DNA of 64,000 bases from Cladorrhinum sp. PSN259 (taxonomy: Eukaryota > Ascomycota > Sordariomycetes > Sordariales > Podosporaceae), in assembly GCA_033725935.1 (NCBI GenBank), contig MU867110.1, positions 210,179 through 274,178 of the forward strand, written 5' to 3'. Numbering within the stretch: the first letter of the stretch is position 1; each line of letters begins with the position of its first letter. The notes beneath the pieces were generated by a model that saw nothing but the letters and a program-made list of their open reading frames with translations, made no database searches and was not told the DNA's origin. Position numbers and translations under genes: made by a program. This document shows positions 34,135 through 45,920 of the stretch, in pieces.

Positions 34135-36824
34135 GAGAGAGCAAAGGTTTGTTTTGAGTGTGTTTTTGATGGGTAAACAGAAACAAAGGGAAATGTTATC
34201 ATTGACTTTTGTACCAGGAAACAAATCAGCATTTTTGGTGTACGGTAAATGGCCTTGTTTTAATTCTGTGTTCCGTGTAAATACCTTATGTAAGTACTGC
34301 TCCATTAGCTGATTTTAGCTCTTATCTGACGGTGTGTACGACATGAAATGTATGGGGTAGGTAGAAGGGAGTGGGGGAGGGGGGGGGGGGTGAGCCTCAC
34401 TTAGTCCGAACGTTGAGTCCGAACTTGCGGGTTATGGGGTTGTGGGTTAGGGAGATTTAGAGTAGAGATATAAGATGATTGATAACCACGAAGTCTGACT
34501 GCATGATGGCTAGCTCCCTGTGAAACCTGAAATAAGTGTAGGTCATGTTTATTGTTACTAAGCTTCCTTCTAGTCATTGCCCTACTTTTTTATATGGCGG
34601 ATAGACAGTTCCGTGAAGTATTTGGTCTTCTTGTCGAGACATGGACTGGGAAGTATCATCAACCGGGTTTAAGGGACCCGTTGCACCTGCTAGAATCTAG
34701 CTCGGACGGCCCTCGGTCTGTAGTGTATGTATGAATGTGGTTGAGTAATGTCTTTGCGTTGACACGGGGTACGCCACCGAGGTCGAAAAGATGACATACC
34801 ATGCAGGTTCGGAGAGTTTATTTCAAGGGCTTAGCTTAGACACACGCGCCGCGGCCGATCCCAGGCATTTATCTCGGTACTTTCGGAGTAGTTGGTATAT
34901 TGTGTATATGATTGGTTAAGCAACGGGTCTTTAACTTCATAAGATCATGTTTTGGCATGTGTGCTTCCCTGGACACATTGTACGGCCTCTGAGCGGAGTG
35001 AGCGAGGGTTCGAGATGCTTGATTTGTGTTCGTGATCTATTTCCAGGCGTGATACACTCTATACATGGTGCGTCTTATGTGATACCATGGCTGCCTGTGG
35101 TAGTTATCTCTCATGTGAGTATGTTTCGGAAGCCTCAGGCAATGAACCTTCGGATGGCACGAGTGAAGATCTAAACAGACCTATGCCTAGGAACGTAGTC
35201 AAGAATGGCTTCCAAAACGAGACAATACTGGTCCACTGCGTCGCTGCGGATTCCGTTCTAGCGGGGCGATTGAGGCTCGAGGATCATTAAGATATGACAC
35301 GGCTCCTTACCCCTGACATCGGGGCATGCAGTTGGTGCAGGGTCTGGGAAGCAAGATGTCGGACGAAGCAAATACTCACTGTCCCATATGGTTATTTTGG
35401 GGTGTGATATGTTTTTAGTATCATGGGAGATTTGACCAGTTCCATGTTGAACAATGACAAGACTCGAAAAGAAGCTGCCTTCGGCGTTAGAAGTTCGGCG
35501 TTACAGGTATCAAGCAATTCAGCATCTATTGATGCATCTGCTGGGCGGCGGCCGACGGCGCTCAGCATCGCGGGCGGAGAATGGGTGGTTGCACGACTTG
35601 TGGCACGGAGAGTGAAAGTTTTTAACATCCGTTGGCAACAAGGAAGATACCAACGTGTCGGATACCAGAGTGTTACACAAAGTTAAACATTCATCAAAAG
35701 ATGCTCACTGACCATGTCGGCGTGCCCAGACGATGCAAGTCCGCTGACGCACGACGTATGATTGAGAGGTAGACAAGAAGGCGGGTCGGAATAGTTGGTG
35801 ATGATCTCGGATTAATATGGTCGATCTAACCAGATATCGGGTGTTTAATGGATGGTTAACGTGTACTGATTTGTCAGTCGGCCGCTAGATACACCGACTA
35901 TGGAAGCAACGACTGGCATCGCAAGATTACTAATCAATACGCACAGATAGCCATGGTGACACAGGCATGAATCTGGTAAAGTTTTGAAATGTTTGCTTAG
36001 TAGTTGAAAAGAGCAATAACCTTTGGCAATTCCTTCTCTTTTGTCGCGGCAGGCTACCACAATTACAAATAATCAACGGTCAGATAACGAAGACGAAATA
36101 CTAGTATCCCGCCTTGACAGGGTTTTGAAGGATGGGGGGGATTTCGCTTGTGTCACGTTAGTTGAGCGATATCGATGTTACACGGGTTCCTTACCAGATC
36201 CTTACCTGTGCACAAAGGCGAGGCGGAGCCCCCAGGACATGTTCCTTCTTGGTATGGCTGTGTTACACCACAGACGCCAGGCAGACGGTTCCTTCCTAAA
36301 TCTTTCCCCGGACAACCATCCAACTTCGTTCCAGATCTTTCCAACGTGGGATTTTATTGCCGGCGACGGTCGGTGCCGAATCACTGCAACTCTTTAAGTG
36401 CGAGCTGACGCGAAAGACCGATGCCCCTAATGCAGGCGATTGTCTCTCTGCATCCCTGGAGAGCGTTTAGAAACAGGCGCGGACGGGAATGCCAGGATAA
36501 TTGTTTCAATGATGGAGGTGCATCAAGCGTCTGGTTGGCCAATCCCAGATGGCCTTCCTCCACCGTTCTGTAAGGCGTACTACCATCTATGCCACAGCTC
36601 AATCGTTATAGAGCACCTGGGATAGTTGCCTGACGTATCAGTGGCTGAAATTGTATCCAAACTACCGAGGGGGCCATGTACACGAGTCCGAAGTGATTCG
36701 TCACTGCCGGTTTGACATACATATCAACCATCACATGGTCGTGATGGCGTCTCTTGTTGAAACGATGGGCTCTCAAACCCAGATCCTGTATCTCTCGTTC
36801 TCGCCAAACATCGCCACAACGACT

Positions 36825-39023
36825 ATGAACTCCTCAGGCCAATCACCCCCAGCCGGTTACTTCTCGACCTTCTCGATTTTAGACCCCAATCGTCCCAACC
36901 CAGAAGGCTTTGGGAAGCCGCAGAAGCGCAATCGACGAGTCTATGTGTGTATTCCATGCCATCGACGGAAACTCAAGTGTGACAAGGGACAACCGTGTTC
37001 CCGCTGTATTCAGGCCGACGCTGCAGATGAATGTGTCTATCAAAAGTTCCCTTTCGGGAAGAAGGACTCGAGTACTGAACCGGGAGAGACATCCCGCCCC
37101 CAGTCATCTGTTGGAAACCCCAGCCCTTGCGTCTCCCCGACACCATCCGAGAATGAGGTAAAGCCACCTCGGCTTCATGGAGTTACACACTGGACTACCA
37201 TCGCCTCCGAGGTACGAGAGCCCAGAGCACCAACATACCCACCTAACCCACAAAAGTCACCAACCTAACCCAACCTTCACTGCCTCTAGTCTAGAGAAGC
37301 ATGGCCTTACATTACAGGATCCCATCCCCAATGGGAACCACGTTATCAACATATCCAAAGCTTAAGGTATCTGGTTGCGTCCTTGCCAAGCCCCAACTTC
37401 CCCTTCGGCAGCACCTGCGAATGTACTCAAAGCCGAGTTCAAGTCCTCAATGGTCTTCCTGGTCGTCAGGTTGTCGATGCCCTAGTTCGAAGCTACTTCG
37501 ACACATTCGAGCCCATATATCGGATGTTCCATCCTCAACAGTTCAACCAAGAGTTGGAGATATTCTGGCTGGACAGTAACCAGTGTTCCGAGGAATGGCT
37601 CTCGCAATTCTTCATGGTGATTGCTCTGGGCTGTCACTCAGCACCTATCCAAATCCTCAGCGGCACCGGACACCGTCCCGATGATTGGTGTGATCGGTTT
37701 CTGAGCAATGCCCAATTCTTCTTCAGCAGATCATCCACGTCGTCGAATCCCACAATCACAACCGTTCGTACTCTGTGTCTGGTAATCATCGCCCAGCTGC
37801 TTGAAGCCACCAAAGGGACCGAACCCTCGCGGCTATCAATGTTGATGGGCTATTTAATTCAACTAGGCGTCTCCCTGCACCTGCACCGAACCACCAGCCT
37901 CGTCCCAGATCTCAACCCCCTCGAGGCTGAAATCCGAAGACGCCTGTGGGTAACGGTCCAGTTTCTCGACCTAGACGTCGCAATTCGAACGGGTACGTCG
38001 CCGATCCAACCAGACAGCGACATCGAACCTCCTCTCAACATCAGCAACACCGACGTCTATCTCACCGAGCACGGCTGGTTGATCGAGTTCGACCAACCAC
38101 CCTTTACAGCCTCCGATACCCGTCCCATAACAAACTCCACGTTTCAACTCAAGCTTGCCTCCATTCTACCGCCCCTAAACAAGATAATCAAGATCGTGAA
38201 CTCGCCGGCTAAGCCTCCGCCCAAGTATGAGACATCGCAGGCGTGGACCGAGCTCCTCCTACGCAAACTCTCGTCGTTTGAGAACATTTTCCCGATCCAC
38301 TCTCCACAGCTCGACACGCTTAAGACCATCATATACCGCGCCCTCCTATCCCTTCCTCATTTGAAAACAAGCCAGACAAAGACCTTTGCTCTTTCCCTGC
38401 TGGACATTCAATCCCGCCTGCGTCTACTGGGCACACCGAGCCCTCAAAACTTCTTGCTTCATCACGGGGGAGGTGGCCCACCCGCTACCAATTGTCTCTT
38501 ATCGTTGAGGAGGGACGATTTTGGCGCTGCGATACTTTACCTTTGCTGCTCTTCTTCTTTTGCTTCCTCATCCTCATCCTCGTCTCAATCGCAGGAAGTA
38601 CTTTCGAGAGTAAGGGAATCACTCCAGGACTTTCGAGATTGGGCGTGTGGATCGACGACGCACTTTGACGAGTTTGTTATGCTGAGTGTCGCGGTTGGAT
38701 GTTTGGAAGGTTTGATAGAAAATGGGAAGGGGGGGATACAAGGAGTATTAAATAATGAAGTTGCTGCTAGGATTGAGCATACGGTTTTGTCGGGACGGTT
38801 GTGGAGTGGGAGTAGTAGTACTGCTTCTGGAACCGGTAGTGGTGTGAGCGGAAGTGGGAGCGGTGCTACTGGAGGAGGCGGAGGGGGAGGAGGTGGAGGA
38901 ACAGGTAGAGGATCAGGGGCGGTAACTCCCGCTGCTGCGGGCGGGGGCAGTGCTGGTGCTGGCTTGTGGGAGGGCGGGTTCCTGCTTGGTGGTGGTGGGT
39001 TTGGTTTCGATGCTAGGTTATAG
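36825..39023 (+). CDS. Zn2Cys6 fungal transcription factor
   Basis: Nuclear binuclear zinc-cluster regulator. Two exons, 36825-37211 and 37290-39023, with a 78-nt intron (GTACGA donor, CTCTAG acceptor) that removes in-frame stops and joins WTTIASE to SREAWPY. Product 706 residues from MNSSGQSP; in-frame ATGs at 36735, 36744 and 36765 could add up to 30. The cluster is C42-x2-C45-x6-C52-x5-C58-x2-C61-x8-C70, followed by a basic/Ser linker and a fungal-specific transcription factor domain starting near FGSTCECTQSR, with VVDALVRSYFDTFEPIYRMFH, WLSQFFMVIALGC and ISLHLHRT-like ISxxLHRT (here VSLHLHRT) blocks. A Ser run and a long Gly/Ser/Thr-rich stretch end the protein. Neighbours give no clue to targets. 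Confidence 0.88.
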
Positions 39024-39853
39024 TATGGTGTTTTGTTCTGTGTTGATGGAAGGTGAAGTGTTCAGATATGTGTTGCAAGGTGGAAGCGGTTGCCAGAAGG
39101 TTAGAATATGGAATGTGAAGAGGGTGAAAACCTGGGTGAATACACTAGAGGAGATTAGCTAAATGTGTTTGGTTGGTAAAGTGCTGCAAAGCAAAAATGT
39201 AAGTGAGGAGGCACATACATACCGCAACGGCAAGCGGGGGAGCTTGGACATTTTTCCGGGGTTTATTCTTCCCCCTGATGCAGACAGAAACGGCGTTTTG
39301 GAGAGAGGCATCTTACACCACTCTATAGATAGAGTATACATAATCAAAACCCTGAAACCTTTTGTATAGAACCTCCTTTTCCCTCCTCCGCCTGGTCCGT
39401 CTTACTCTATAACTGTTAATGTACAAAGAATGTACAAGAAACGGTTTTTAAAAAACACACGATGTAGAAACGATGTAGGAAACCAACCTCTCTCTCTATG
39501 TCGTGAAAACGCATACAAAACGGCGCAATAATACAACATCATATTCATGTGCTGGATCCCTCTTTTTCTTAAGTGATCCAATATGAATGATGTGGACCAA
39601 CTCGAATCGTCCCCTCGACTCTCTTTCCAGATGCATTTCGCCTTCTCTGTTCGTCTCTTGTCCGCAGAGAATGCCGGCTCATTTGTCCCAGCTGCTTGTT
39701 TCTCTCTTTCCTCCACCTGCCGTCCCCTAGAACCCCTGCACCTCCCCTCCAGTCACTCCCAGCATCACAGTCTCGAGTCGTTTGGTGTACCCATCTCTGA
39801 TTCTGATAGCATCTCCCCCATTTTTCCTTTAACCCAATACATCAGACTCAGAC
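39024..39853. other. Convergent intergenic region
   Basis: 830 bases between the 3' ends of the zinc-cluster gene and ATP synthase subunit e. Contains AT-rich and CT-rich stretches and no supported gene. Confidence 0.6.
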
Positions 39854-40425
39854 TTAAATCTTCTGAAGGAAAGCCTCGAGGTCGAAGTTGGGGTTGTTGA
39901 TGTCGACTAGGGTATTCTGTCAGCAAATCACTCTCTTACCAACTTTATTGGAGGCCGAGGAAGCTCACAGGAAGCAGAGTCTGAGGAAGCAGTAACGGCA
40001 GGAGCGTTCTTCTTGGCGTAGGCAGCCTTGGCCTGGTTTATTAATTGCTGCTTGTGATCATACTCGCGCTTGGCAGCGGCGGCAGCGTCGGCGGCGTAGA
40101 TCTTGCGCTGGTGGGTGAAGCCGTAGAAGATGCCGAGGCCGAGGGCAGAGTACCGGAGGACCTGGGGAGAGATTTATGTCAGAACCTATGACCAATTCTG
40201 TTTCCTTAAGTTGGGTTGCAAGCAATTCCTCATCCGCCGTCTCCCCTCATCTTCTTTCTAGCTCCCCGCTCGGATCGCATTGACTTGAACTCAATCGAGC
40301 TCTATCCCTCTCTTCCCTTCTGATAATTGCTGCCTTGCTCCATCCCACCACCTTTATGCCGTCTGCGGGGATGTTGGGGTATTGCAGTGCTGGGCAAAAC
40401 TCACATTGACTCCTGATGATGCCAT
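39854..40425 (-). CDS. ATP21: ATP synthase subunit e, mitochondrial
   Basis: Small inner-membrane subunit of the mitochondrial F1Fo-ATP synthase, needed for dimerisation of the complex and cristae shape. Three minus-strand exons, 40425-40405, 40161-39969 and 39906-39854, with introns of 243 and 62 nt; no single frame shows the gene. Product 88 residues. The N-terminus MASSGVNVLRYSALGLGIFYG carries the single membrane helix with the GxxxG-like pattern (ALGLGIFYGF) that drives dimerisation, followed by the diagnostic THQRKIYAADAAAAAKREYDHK segment, KAAYAKK, and the tail NNPNFDLEAFLQKI. The first exon encodes seven residues (donor GTGAGT at 40404). Branch CTGAC precedes the last acceptor. Length matches fungal subunit e. 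Confidence 0.88.
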
Positions 40426-41265
40426 TTTTGAAGTTTTGTGTAGGGATTGGGGAGATATGGAAACACCTCGCGACCTTTTGGGGCAAAACGGAAATTCTTT
40501 TCGGCGGGGGAGAAGTTTGGGAATCAATTGAGAATCCCAAAGTCAATTCGGTTCGTCGTCGGAGGGTCCGGGTCGGCGGGTGTGGGTGACGGTGGATTTT
40601 AAACGAGAGGGGAGTATTCGAAAGTTTTGGAGGAGTGGCTTTCGAAAGCTTCACCCTCGGGATTTTTCGCGGTTTTTTTGGGACGCCGCCTGGCTGACTT
40701 TTGGCAGCACTGCACTGATGGACCACTCTCACTGCCCAAAAAAACCGGTCTTTTCAGTTGCTTTGCCGAGCATGATTGCTGCCAAGACCGAACCATCAGG
40801 TGATAAACTCGCACCCCTGGGGTGAAGGTTTGTATCTGTCTGCGCTACAAGGGCGGGCGGGGGAAAACCCCTGTCAGTTTTTTTCTACCGATGGAATGGG
40901 GGTCCATGCTTGGTCTTTCTTAACTGGACGTTAGCCAATTCGCGAGAGACCAGCGACACGCATAGAAACTTAAATGAGAACAACCACGCAAAGAACGAAG
41001 CAACAGAGGGTCGCCAGACCGTTATCACGTTGAATTAATCCGCCGTTGGTTTGTTGTACCCAGATCAACAAAAACATCGAAAGCAAATAGATCCTAAAAA
41101 CGACTGCGAAACGGGATAGTACTGGAAACAACATCCTACTAATCGACCAGCGCCACTCCCGGAGACGAGACCCCTGGACACAAGCTTAACTCTGACGGTA
41201 ACCCAGAGTCGGCAGTTACACACTATAGATTGGAAGTCCTGATATGAGCTTGGAGTTCCGACAAA
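40426..41265. other. Divergent promoter region, ATP21 / dynein IC
   Basis: 840 bases between two divergent start codons. No TATA-like element is obvious on either side, and no gene is seen. Confidence 0.6.
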
Positions 41266-43405
41266 ATGGAACAACGCCGAGGTGAGATCCTCGCAAAGAA
41301 GGCGAAGCTTGCCGAGCTCAAGCGACAGAGGGAGCTTCGGGCAAGCCAGGCTGCTGGCCGCGCAAGCGCTTCACCAGGCGAGGTCCGTCCTTGAATACCC
41401 CTTCCGTGATTCTTTTGTCCCTTAAACTGACCCTTCAGTGTAGCTTGTCTCCCCCATACCTGGCCGTCCAAATCGTACTGAGATCGAGGACCTGATTAAT
41501 AGTCTGGTACGCGAGCCACGACCAATCTCCGTCTCGACTGGAGCCCACTCCCCCGCTCGTCGCGGAAGCAGACCAAACAGTGTACTCAGTGCCGGCGAGA
41601 TCAGCACCGACTTTCATTCAGAATTCGCCAGCCCTTCAATCGGACAGGCGACTGCTGCGACCCTTTCTCAGCCCCAAATCCTTTCAGCGACCCCGCTTAC
41701 GACCGTTTACGAGTGCCCACCATCCCCAGTGAAGGAAATATTTACATACAGCAAAGGAGTACAAACGACAGATGACTGGCCGCCGCCGAGACGGTCCCGC
41801 GCAACCTCGGATACAGAACCAGAAGACCAAGTTACCTCATCACCAAACAAACGGCTGAGCAGGAGAGAGCGTGATAAGGAGGAGGAATTGCGAGAAAAGT
41901 TACGGAAAGAAATTGAGGAGGAACTCAGAGCAACAAAAGAGCTTGTGACAGATGGAGTGCTCAAGCCAACATCCGCAGCCAACTTCCTGGCCCGTACTCT
42001 CACAGAAGAGGAAATGAAGGCTATGACTCAGTCAGAAGAGTTTATGGACTTTGTCGATCGGTCAACCAAGGTTATTGAAAAGGCACTGGATCAAGAATAC
42101 GACATCTTGACGGACTATACCCTCCAAGCACACGATGTCGATGATGAGGACGAGCAGAGTGGCAATGTAGGAGGAAAGGGACGCCGCAAAGTAAAGGAGG
42201 TGGCCCAATTCTACGACGAACGCTGGTCGAAGAAGCGCATGGTTAGCTCCATTGACTTTTCTCCCAAGTTTAGCGAACTTCTGCTCGCCTCGTACACGAA
42301 GAACCCCACCGCGCCTCATGACCCCGATGGTATCGTTCAAGTTTGGAATATGCACCTCCATGACAGACCAGAGTTTGTCTTCCACGCCCAGTCCGATATC
42401 CTCACTGCCAAATTCTCTCCTTTCCACCCCAACCTCATTATTGGCGGCGCCTACAGCGGGCAAGTTCTTCTCTGGGATACACGCGCGAGATCCGCCCCTG
42501 TGCAGAAAACACCACTCACTGGATCTGGCCACACGCACCCAGTGTACTGCGTAGACATTGTTGGCACACAAAACGCAAACAACATCATCAGCACTTCCAC
42601 TGACGGCGCTGTATGCGGATGGACCGTTGATATGCTCTCACAACCGCAGGAAACCATGTCGCTCATCATGCCGCCGCCTGCGAAAAATGAGGACCTCAGC
42701 CCCACCTGCATGGCATTTCCTCAAGCAGATCCAACGTTCTTCTTGGTTGGTTCTGAGGAGGGCACAATCTTCCCTTGTCATCGGTATGATCGGGCTGGAG
42801 CAAAGGCCGGTGTGGACCAGAGGGTCAGTTACAAGGGGCATGCCGCTCCTGTCATGTCTGTTGATTTCCACCCTTCAAAGGGACCTGTTGATCTGGGAGA
42901 TTTGGTCCTGTCCTCGAGCTTGGATTGGAGCGTTAAACTCTGGAAGGTGCGGGCGCCGGCGGCAACATCAGCTGTTGCTCCTGGAATCTTGGGTACTGCG
43001 GGTACGGAGTCGCAGGTCACGCCGCTGTTGGAATTTGTGAGGGAAGATGTGGTGTACGATGCGGCGTGGTCGCCTGTTAAGCCTGGTGTCTTCAGTTTGG
43101 TGGATGGTGCTGGCTGGTTGGAGTTGTGGGATATCACGGTTGAGACGGAGGAGCCCGTCGCAAGGATTTCGCCCAGTCCTAGGAAGGATGGACGGACGAT
43201 GTTGAGCAAGAGTTTGAACAAGGTGGCATGGGAGCCTTTGGAGGGTAAGAGGTTGGCGACTGGAGGTATTGATGGTGCGGTAACTATGTTTGAGGTTGGG
43301 CCAGATTTGGGAGGCAAGGAAGGACTCAAGAATGAGGAGTGGACGAGCGTGAAGAAGCTGGTGAATAGGCTTGAGGCCGTGGGAGCGAATGGGCCGACTG
43401 CTTGA
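41266..43405 (+). CDS. Cytoplasmic dynein intermediate chain
   Basis: Scaffold subunit that links the dynein heavy chain to dynactin and light chains for minus-end transport (nuclear migration and endosome motility in hyphae). Two exons, 41266-41382 and 41444-43405; the 61-nt intron has an unusual GTCCGT donor and a GTGTAG acceptor. Product 692 residues. The first exon encodes the p150-binding coiled coil (MEQRRGEILAKKAKLAELKR, QRELRASQA), then a Ser/Pro linker with LVSPIPGRPNRTEIEDLINS, the light-chain region (ILSATPLTTVYEC, FTYSKGVQTTDDW), a charged coiled coil (about 165-200), and a WD40 propeller from about residue 295: MVSSIDFSPKFSELLLASY, GIVQVWNMHL, LIIGGAYSGQVLLWDTR, NIISTSTDGAVCGW, LVLSSSLDWSVKLWKV, LATGGIDGAVTMFEV. 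Order and length fit the family. Confidence 0.93.
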
Positions 43406-44141
43406 TGATAACAGGGGTGGTGGTGGTTTATGTCTAAAGTATTTATGTGGCATGGGGCACGTAAAAACTCTCTTGTTGGTTGTTTATACCCGTTATTGTT
43501 GTCAGTATAGTATGTAATGAAATAGGGGCTCAATGTCGATCCGATACCCTAACCCTACACGAAGTGAATGTGTTTTCTATCTCGCTTACGTAACAGAGAT
43601 TGTCTGACTTACCCACCAAACAAATTCTTACTTTCGAGCTTTTTCTCCTTGCTACCACGTCTTTTTTTAGGAAGATAGCATCAACATATATCGGCTGCGA
43701 GATGCAGCGACGAAATACTCCATGATAAAACCGTAAGTTATATGCTTTCTTCACATGTTCAATCACCGGCGTATATGATGAATGATTCTTCCATGAATTC
43801 TGCAATTCTCAATAGCCCTCTCTCCCTTGGGGGGATTTGGCCCTGTGTGGACAGTTACACATTACAATTTACCTGATCGCCTTCTTTTATTTTTCAACCT
43901 AAACATCCTGTCAAATCAGTTGGTTTTTCTTTGCAAAATAACTGACAGTTCATATATATAGGAAAAATAAAGAATGGATATAAAATAATGACTTGTTCAC
44001 AATAATGATAATAATAAAACCATTTACTCCTATTTCTTGGGCTTTTCTTCCATCCCGTTCGTTCGTTAGTAGTTCCAGTTCATTTTGCAACAGTGAAATT
44101 TCATACTCGATCGATCCCCCCAACCCAATTCCTTTCTTTCT
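43406..44141. other. Convergent intergenic region
   Basis: 736 bases between the 3' ends of the dynein gene and the AKR. AT-rich, with an ACCCTAACCCTA string at 43546-43557 that I read as chance. No gene. Confidence 0.6.
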
Positions 44142-45131
44142 TTACGTATCCTTGGGAATCCAATCGGGGTACCTCTCCCCCTTCGGCTGAAACTTTTTCA
44201 AAATCTCATCAATCTCGTCCATCTCTTTATCAGAAAGATCAATCTGCTTGGCGTTCTCCTCCACCCTGGCGGCGGTGGTCGTGCCGGGGATGGGTATGAT
44301 TACGGGCAATCCCTCGCGGCGCTGAGAGAGCGAACGAACCCAGCTGATGGCCAGCTGCGCGGGGGTGCAACCCTTTGCCTTGGCGAGGTCGTTGACGAGG
44401 TTGAACAGCTGGAGGTTGTGCTCAAAGTGCTCGGGGAAGTAGCGGGGCATCATCTGCAGGTGCTCGGGGATGTCGGCCGCGGTCTTGATCGTCCCGCCCA
44501 GGATCCCGTGGCCGATGGGGCTGTACGCCACCAGGGGGATGTTGTACTGCGCGCAAGCGGCTATGACGCCGTTCTCGAGGGGGTCGGTCACGAAGAGGCT
44601 GAGCTCGTTCTCGACGAAGGCGATCCTGGAAGGGTCGCCTCCCAGGGCCTTGACGGCCTCGTGGATCGTTTCGGCGCGGACCTCGCTGAGGGAGATCCCG
44701 CCCAGCTGGCCGCGGTCGATGTACTCTTGCAGGGCGGAGAAGGTTTCCGAGAGCGGGACGTTGGGATCGCGGCGACCGCATTCAAAGACGTCCACCTTCT
44801 TGAGGGTCAAGGTCGAGAGGATGTTGTCCATTGACTTGCGGACTGCGGCTGCGGAGGCGTCGACTCCGGAGTGGGCGTAGCAGCCCTTTATGGAGAGGAC
44901 CACCTTGTCGACGTCTTCGGGGTACTGGGTGAAGTAGGACTGGAGCAAGGTGAGGGAGTTGTATTCGGGTGTTCCGTAGAACTCGCCTCCGTTCCAGAAG
45001 TTCATTCCTTTGGAGAGGGCGGTGCGGAGGGCTTCGAAAGCTTGGGATTGGGGAGGGGGGTTGGAGCGCCAGGTGAAGCCCATTAGGCCGAAGCCGGTCG
45101 GACCTACTTCGCGTCCGAGGATTTGAGGCAT
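44142..45131 (-). CDS. Pyridoxal reductase-type aldo-keto reductase
   Basis: Intronless, 329 residues. Best match by pattern is the AKR8 family (fission yeast pyridoxal reductase Plr1), which reduces pyridoxal to pyridoxine with NADPH in vitamin B6 salvage. Visible features: GLMGFTWRS near the start, the NFWNGGEFYG motif with catalytic Tyr52, Lys82 in VLSIKGCYAH, a partner segment FECGRRDPNVP at the position where other AKRs have the catalytic His, then IGGISLSEV-like GGISLSEVRAET, VAYSPIGHGIL and the coenzyme loop IPIPGTTTAARVEENA. The protein ends YPDWIPKDT. A clear TATA element precedes it. Codons are G/C-ending, so several antisense frames arise and are ignored. A related oxidoreductase activity is possible, since AKR8 and AKR13 members overlap in sequence. 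Confidence 0.83.
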   Translation of the reverse strand: MPQILGREVGPTGFGLMGFTWRSNPPPQSQAFEALRTALSKGMNFWNGGEFYGTPEYNSLTLLQSYFTQYPEDVDKVVLSIKGCYAHSGVDASAAAVRKSMDNILSTLTLKKVDVFECGRRDPNVPLSETFSALQEYIDRGQLGGISLSEVRAETIHEAVKALGGDPSRIAFVENELSLFVTDPLENGVIAACAQYNIPLVAYSPIGHGILGGTIKTAADIPEHLQMMPRYFPEHFEHNLQLFNLVNDLAKAKGCTPAQLAISWVRSLSQRREGLPVIIPIPGTTTAARVEENAKQIDLSDKEMDEIDEILKKFQPKGERYPDWIPKDT

Positions 45132-45260
45132 TGTTTTTTTTTTTTTTGCGGTGCAAGATTTTGTGTTGGAAGGTGTTTGTTTAAGCTCTTGAGAGAAGAA
45201 GAAGATGATGATGCTGGATGCTGGTGAGAAGGATGTGAATTAGACGAAGGGAGAAGCAGC

Positions 45261-45269
45261 TATTTTATA
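45261..45269 (-). promoter_or_regulatory. TATA box of pyridoxal reductase-type gene
   Basis: TATAAAATA on the minus strand, about 130 bases upstream of the ATG at 45131. A strong TATA consensus at the expected distance. Confidence 0.55.
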
Positions 45270-45336
45270 CATCTGAACTCTTCTGTAAAGCTATTCTAGA
45301 CTACATGTCGGTGCCCCCCACCCTAACTACATTTCA

Positions 45337-45359
45337 ACGTCGTCGTCGTCGTCGTCGTC
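45337..45359. repeat. (CGT)n trinucleotide run
   Basis: Seven to eight CGT units upstream of the AKR promoter. Confidence 0.85.
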
Positions 45360-45684
45360 ACCGTTCAACAGACAATGTTAACTTACGCAAGGAACTTCTC
45401 TCTGTGAATGCCTCGTTGGAAGCAAGGGTTTGTGCATCTAGGCATGGTGTCATGAACTCCCTATTCCCAAAAGAGGCAACAGTCGATTGTCAAATTACAA
45501 ATCTAGGTTCGGTTTGTTTCGTGTGTTTCGGCACATTACTCCTGGCAGAAACAAAGAATAAGGGCATAGCTTGGCATCATCTGGATCTTTGCCCAAGAAC
45601 GGGAGCGTGTGTGCATGCTTGATTGCCTTTCTGGTTCAGCTCCGGCTCGCTACGTCGTCTTTATACCCGTTAACGCCGTCCAGT

Positions 45685-45920
45685 GATGTTACCGTAGAAT
45701 CTCTCGAGATAGAGAATTGCCTTCCCAGGTCGGTCAAATCAGACCACCGAGATCTGGAAGAAGTGGGACTGTTTATTTTTGTGGACTGTTGAGATTTGGC
45801 GGTATCCATTTTGGGATGTGCGTGATTTCAGCTCACTAAGAACTCGCATTGGCCAGTTGAGGTGGGCAGGGCAATTCTCTATCGGCAATTCTCTATCTCG
45901 AGAGTTTATACGGTACCATC
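45685..45920. mobile_element. MITE-like inverted-repeat element
   Basis: Two 37-base arms in inverted orientation, 45685-45721 and 45884-45920, pair with only three mismatches; the inner 21 bases (CTCTCGAGATAGAGAATTGCC and its complement) are exact. The spacer is 162 bases. The right arm carries a perfect 14-base direct duplication (GGCAATTCTCTATC at 45870-45883 and 45884-45897). No transposase frame lies inside, and I see no unambiguous target-site duplication. It could be a non-autonomous DNA transposon or a hairpin-RNA source. Confidence 0.6.

Larger units (their letters stand above)
32490..36824. other. Long AT-rich gene-poor region
   Basis: About 4.3 kb. Contains simple repeats (a CA run at about 33113-33130, poly-T, a 22-base G-rich tract at about 34372-34391) and an 18-bp minisatellite listed separately. 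Frames such as 35423-35686 and 36023-36397 have no domain; the GC-richer patch 35470-35610 might be gene debris. No transposase or reverse transcriptase remnant recognised. Confidence 0.5.

Noticed and set aside
43546..43557. Telomere-like ACCCTAACCCTA
   Set aside because: Only two units in the middle of a gene-bearing region; too short for a telomere relic.
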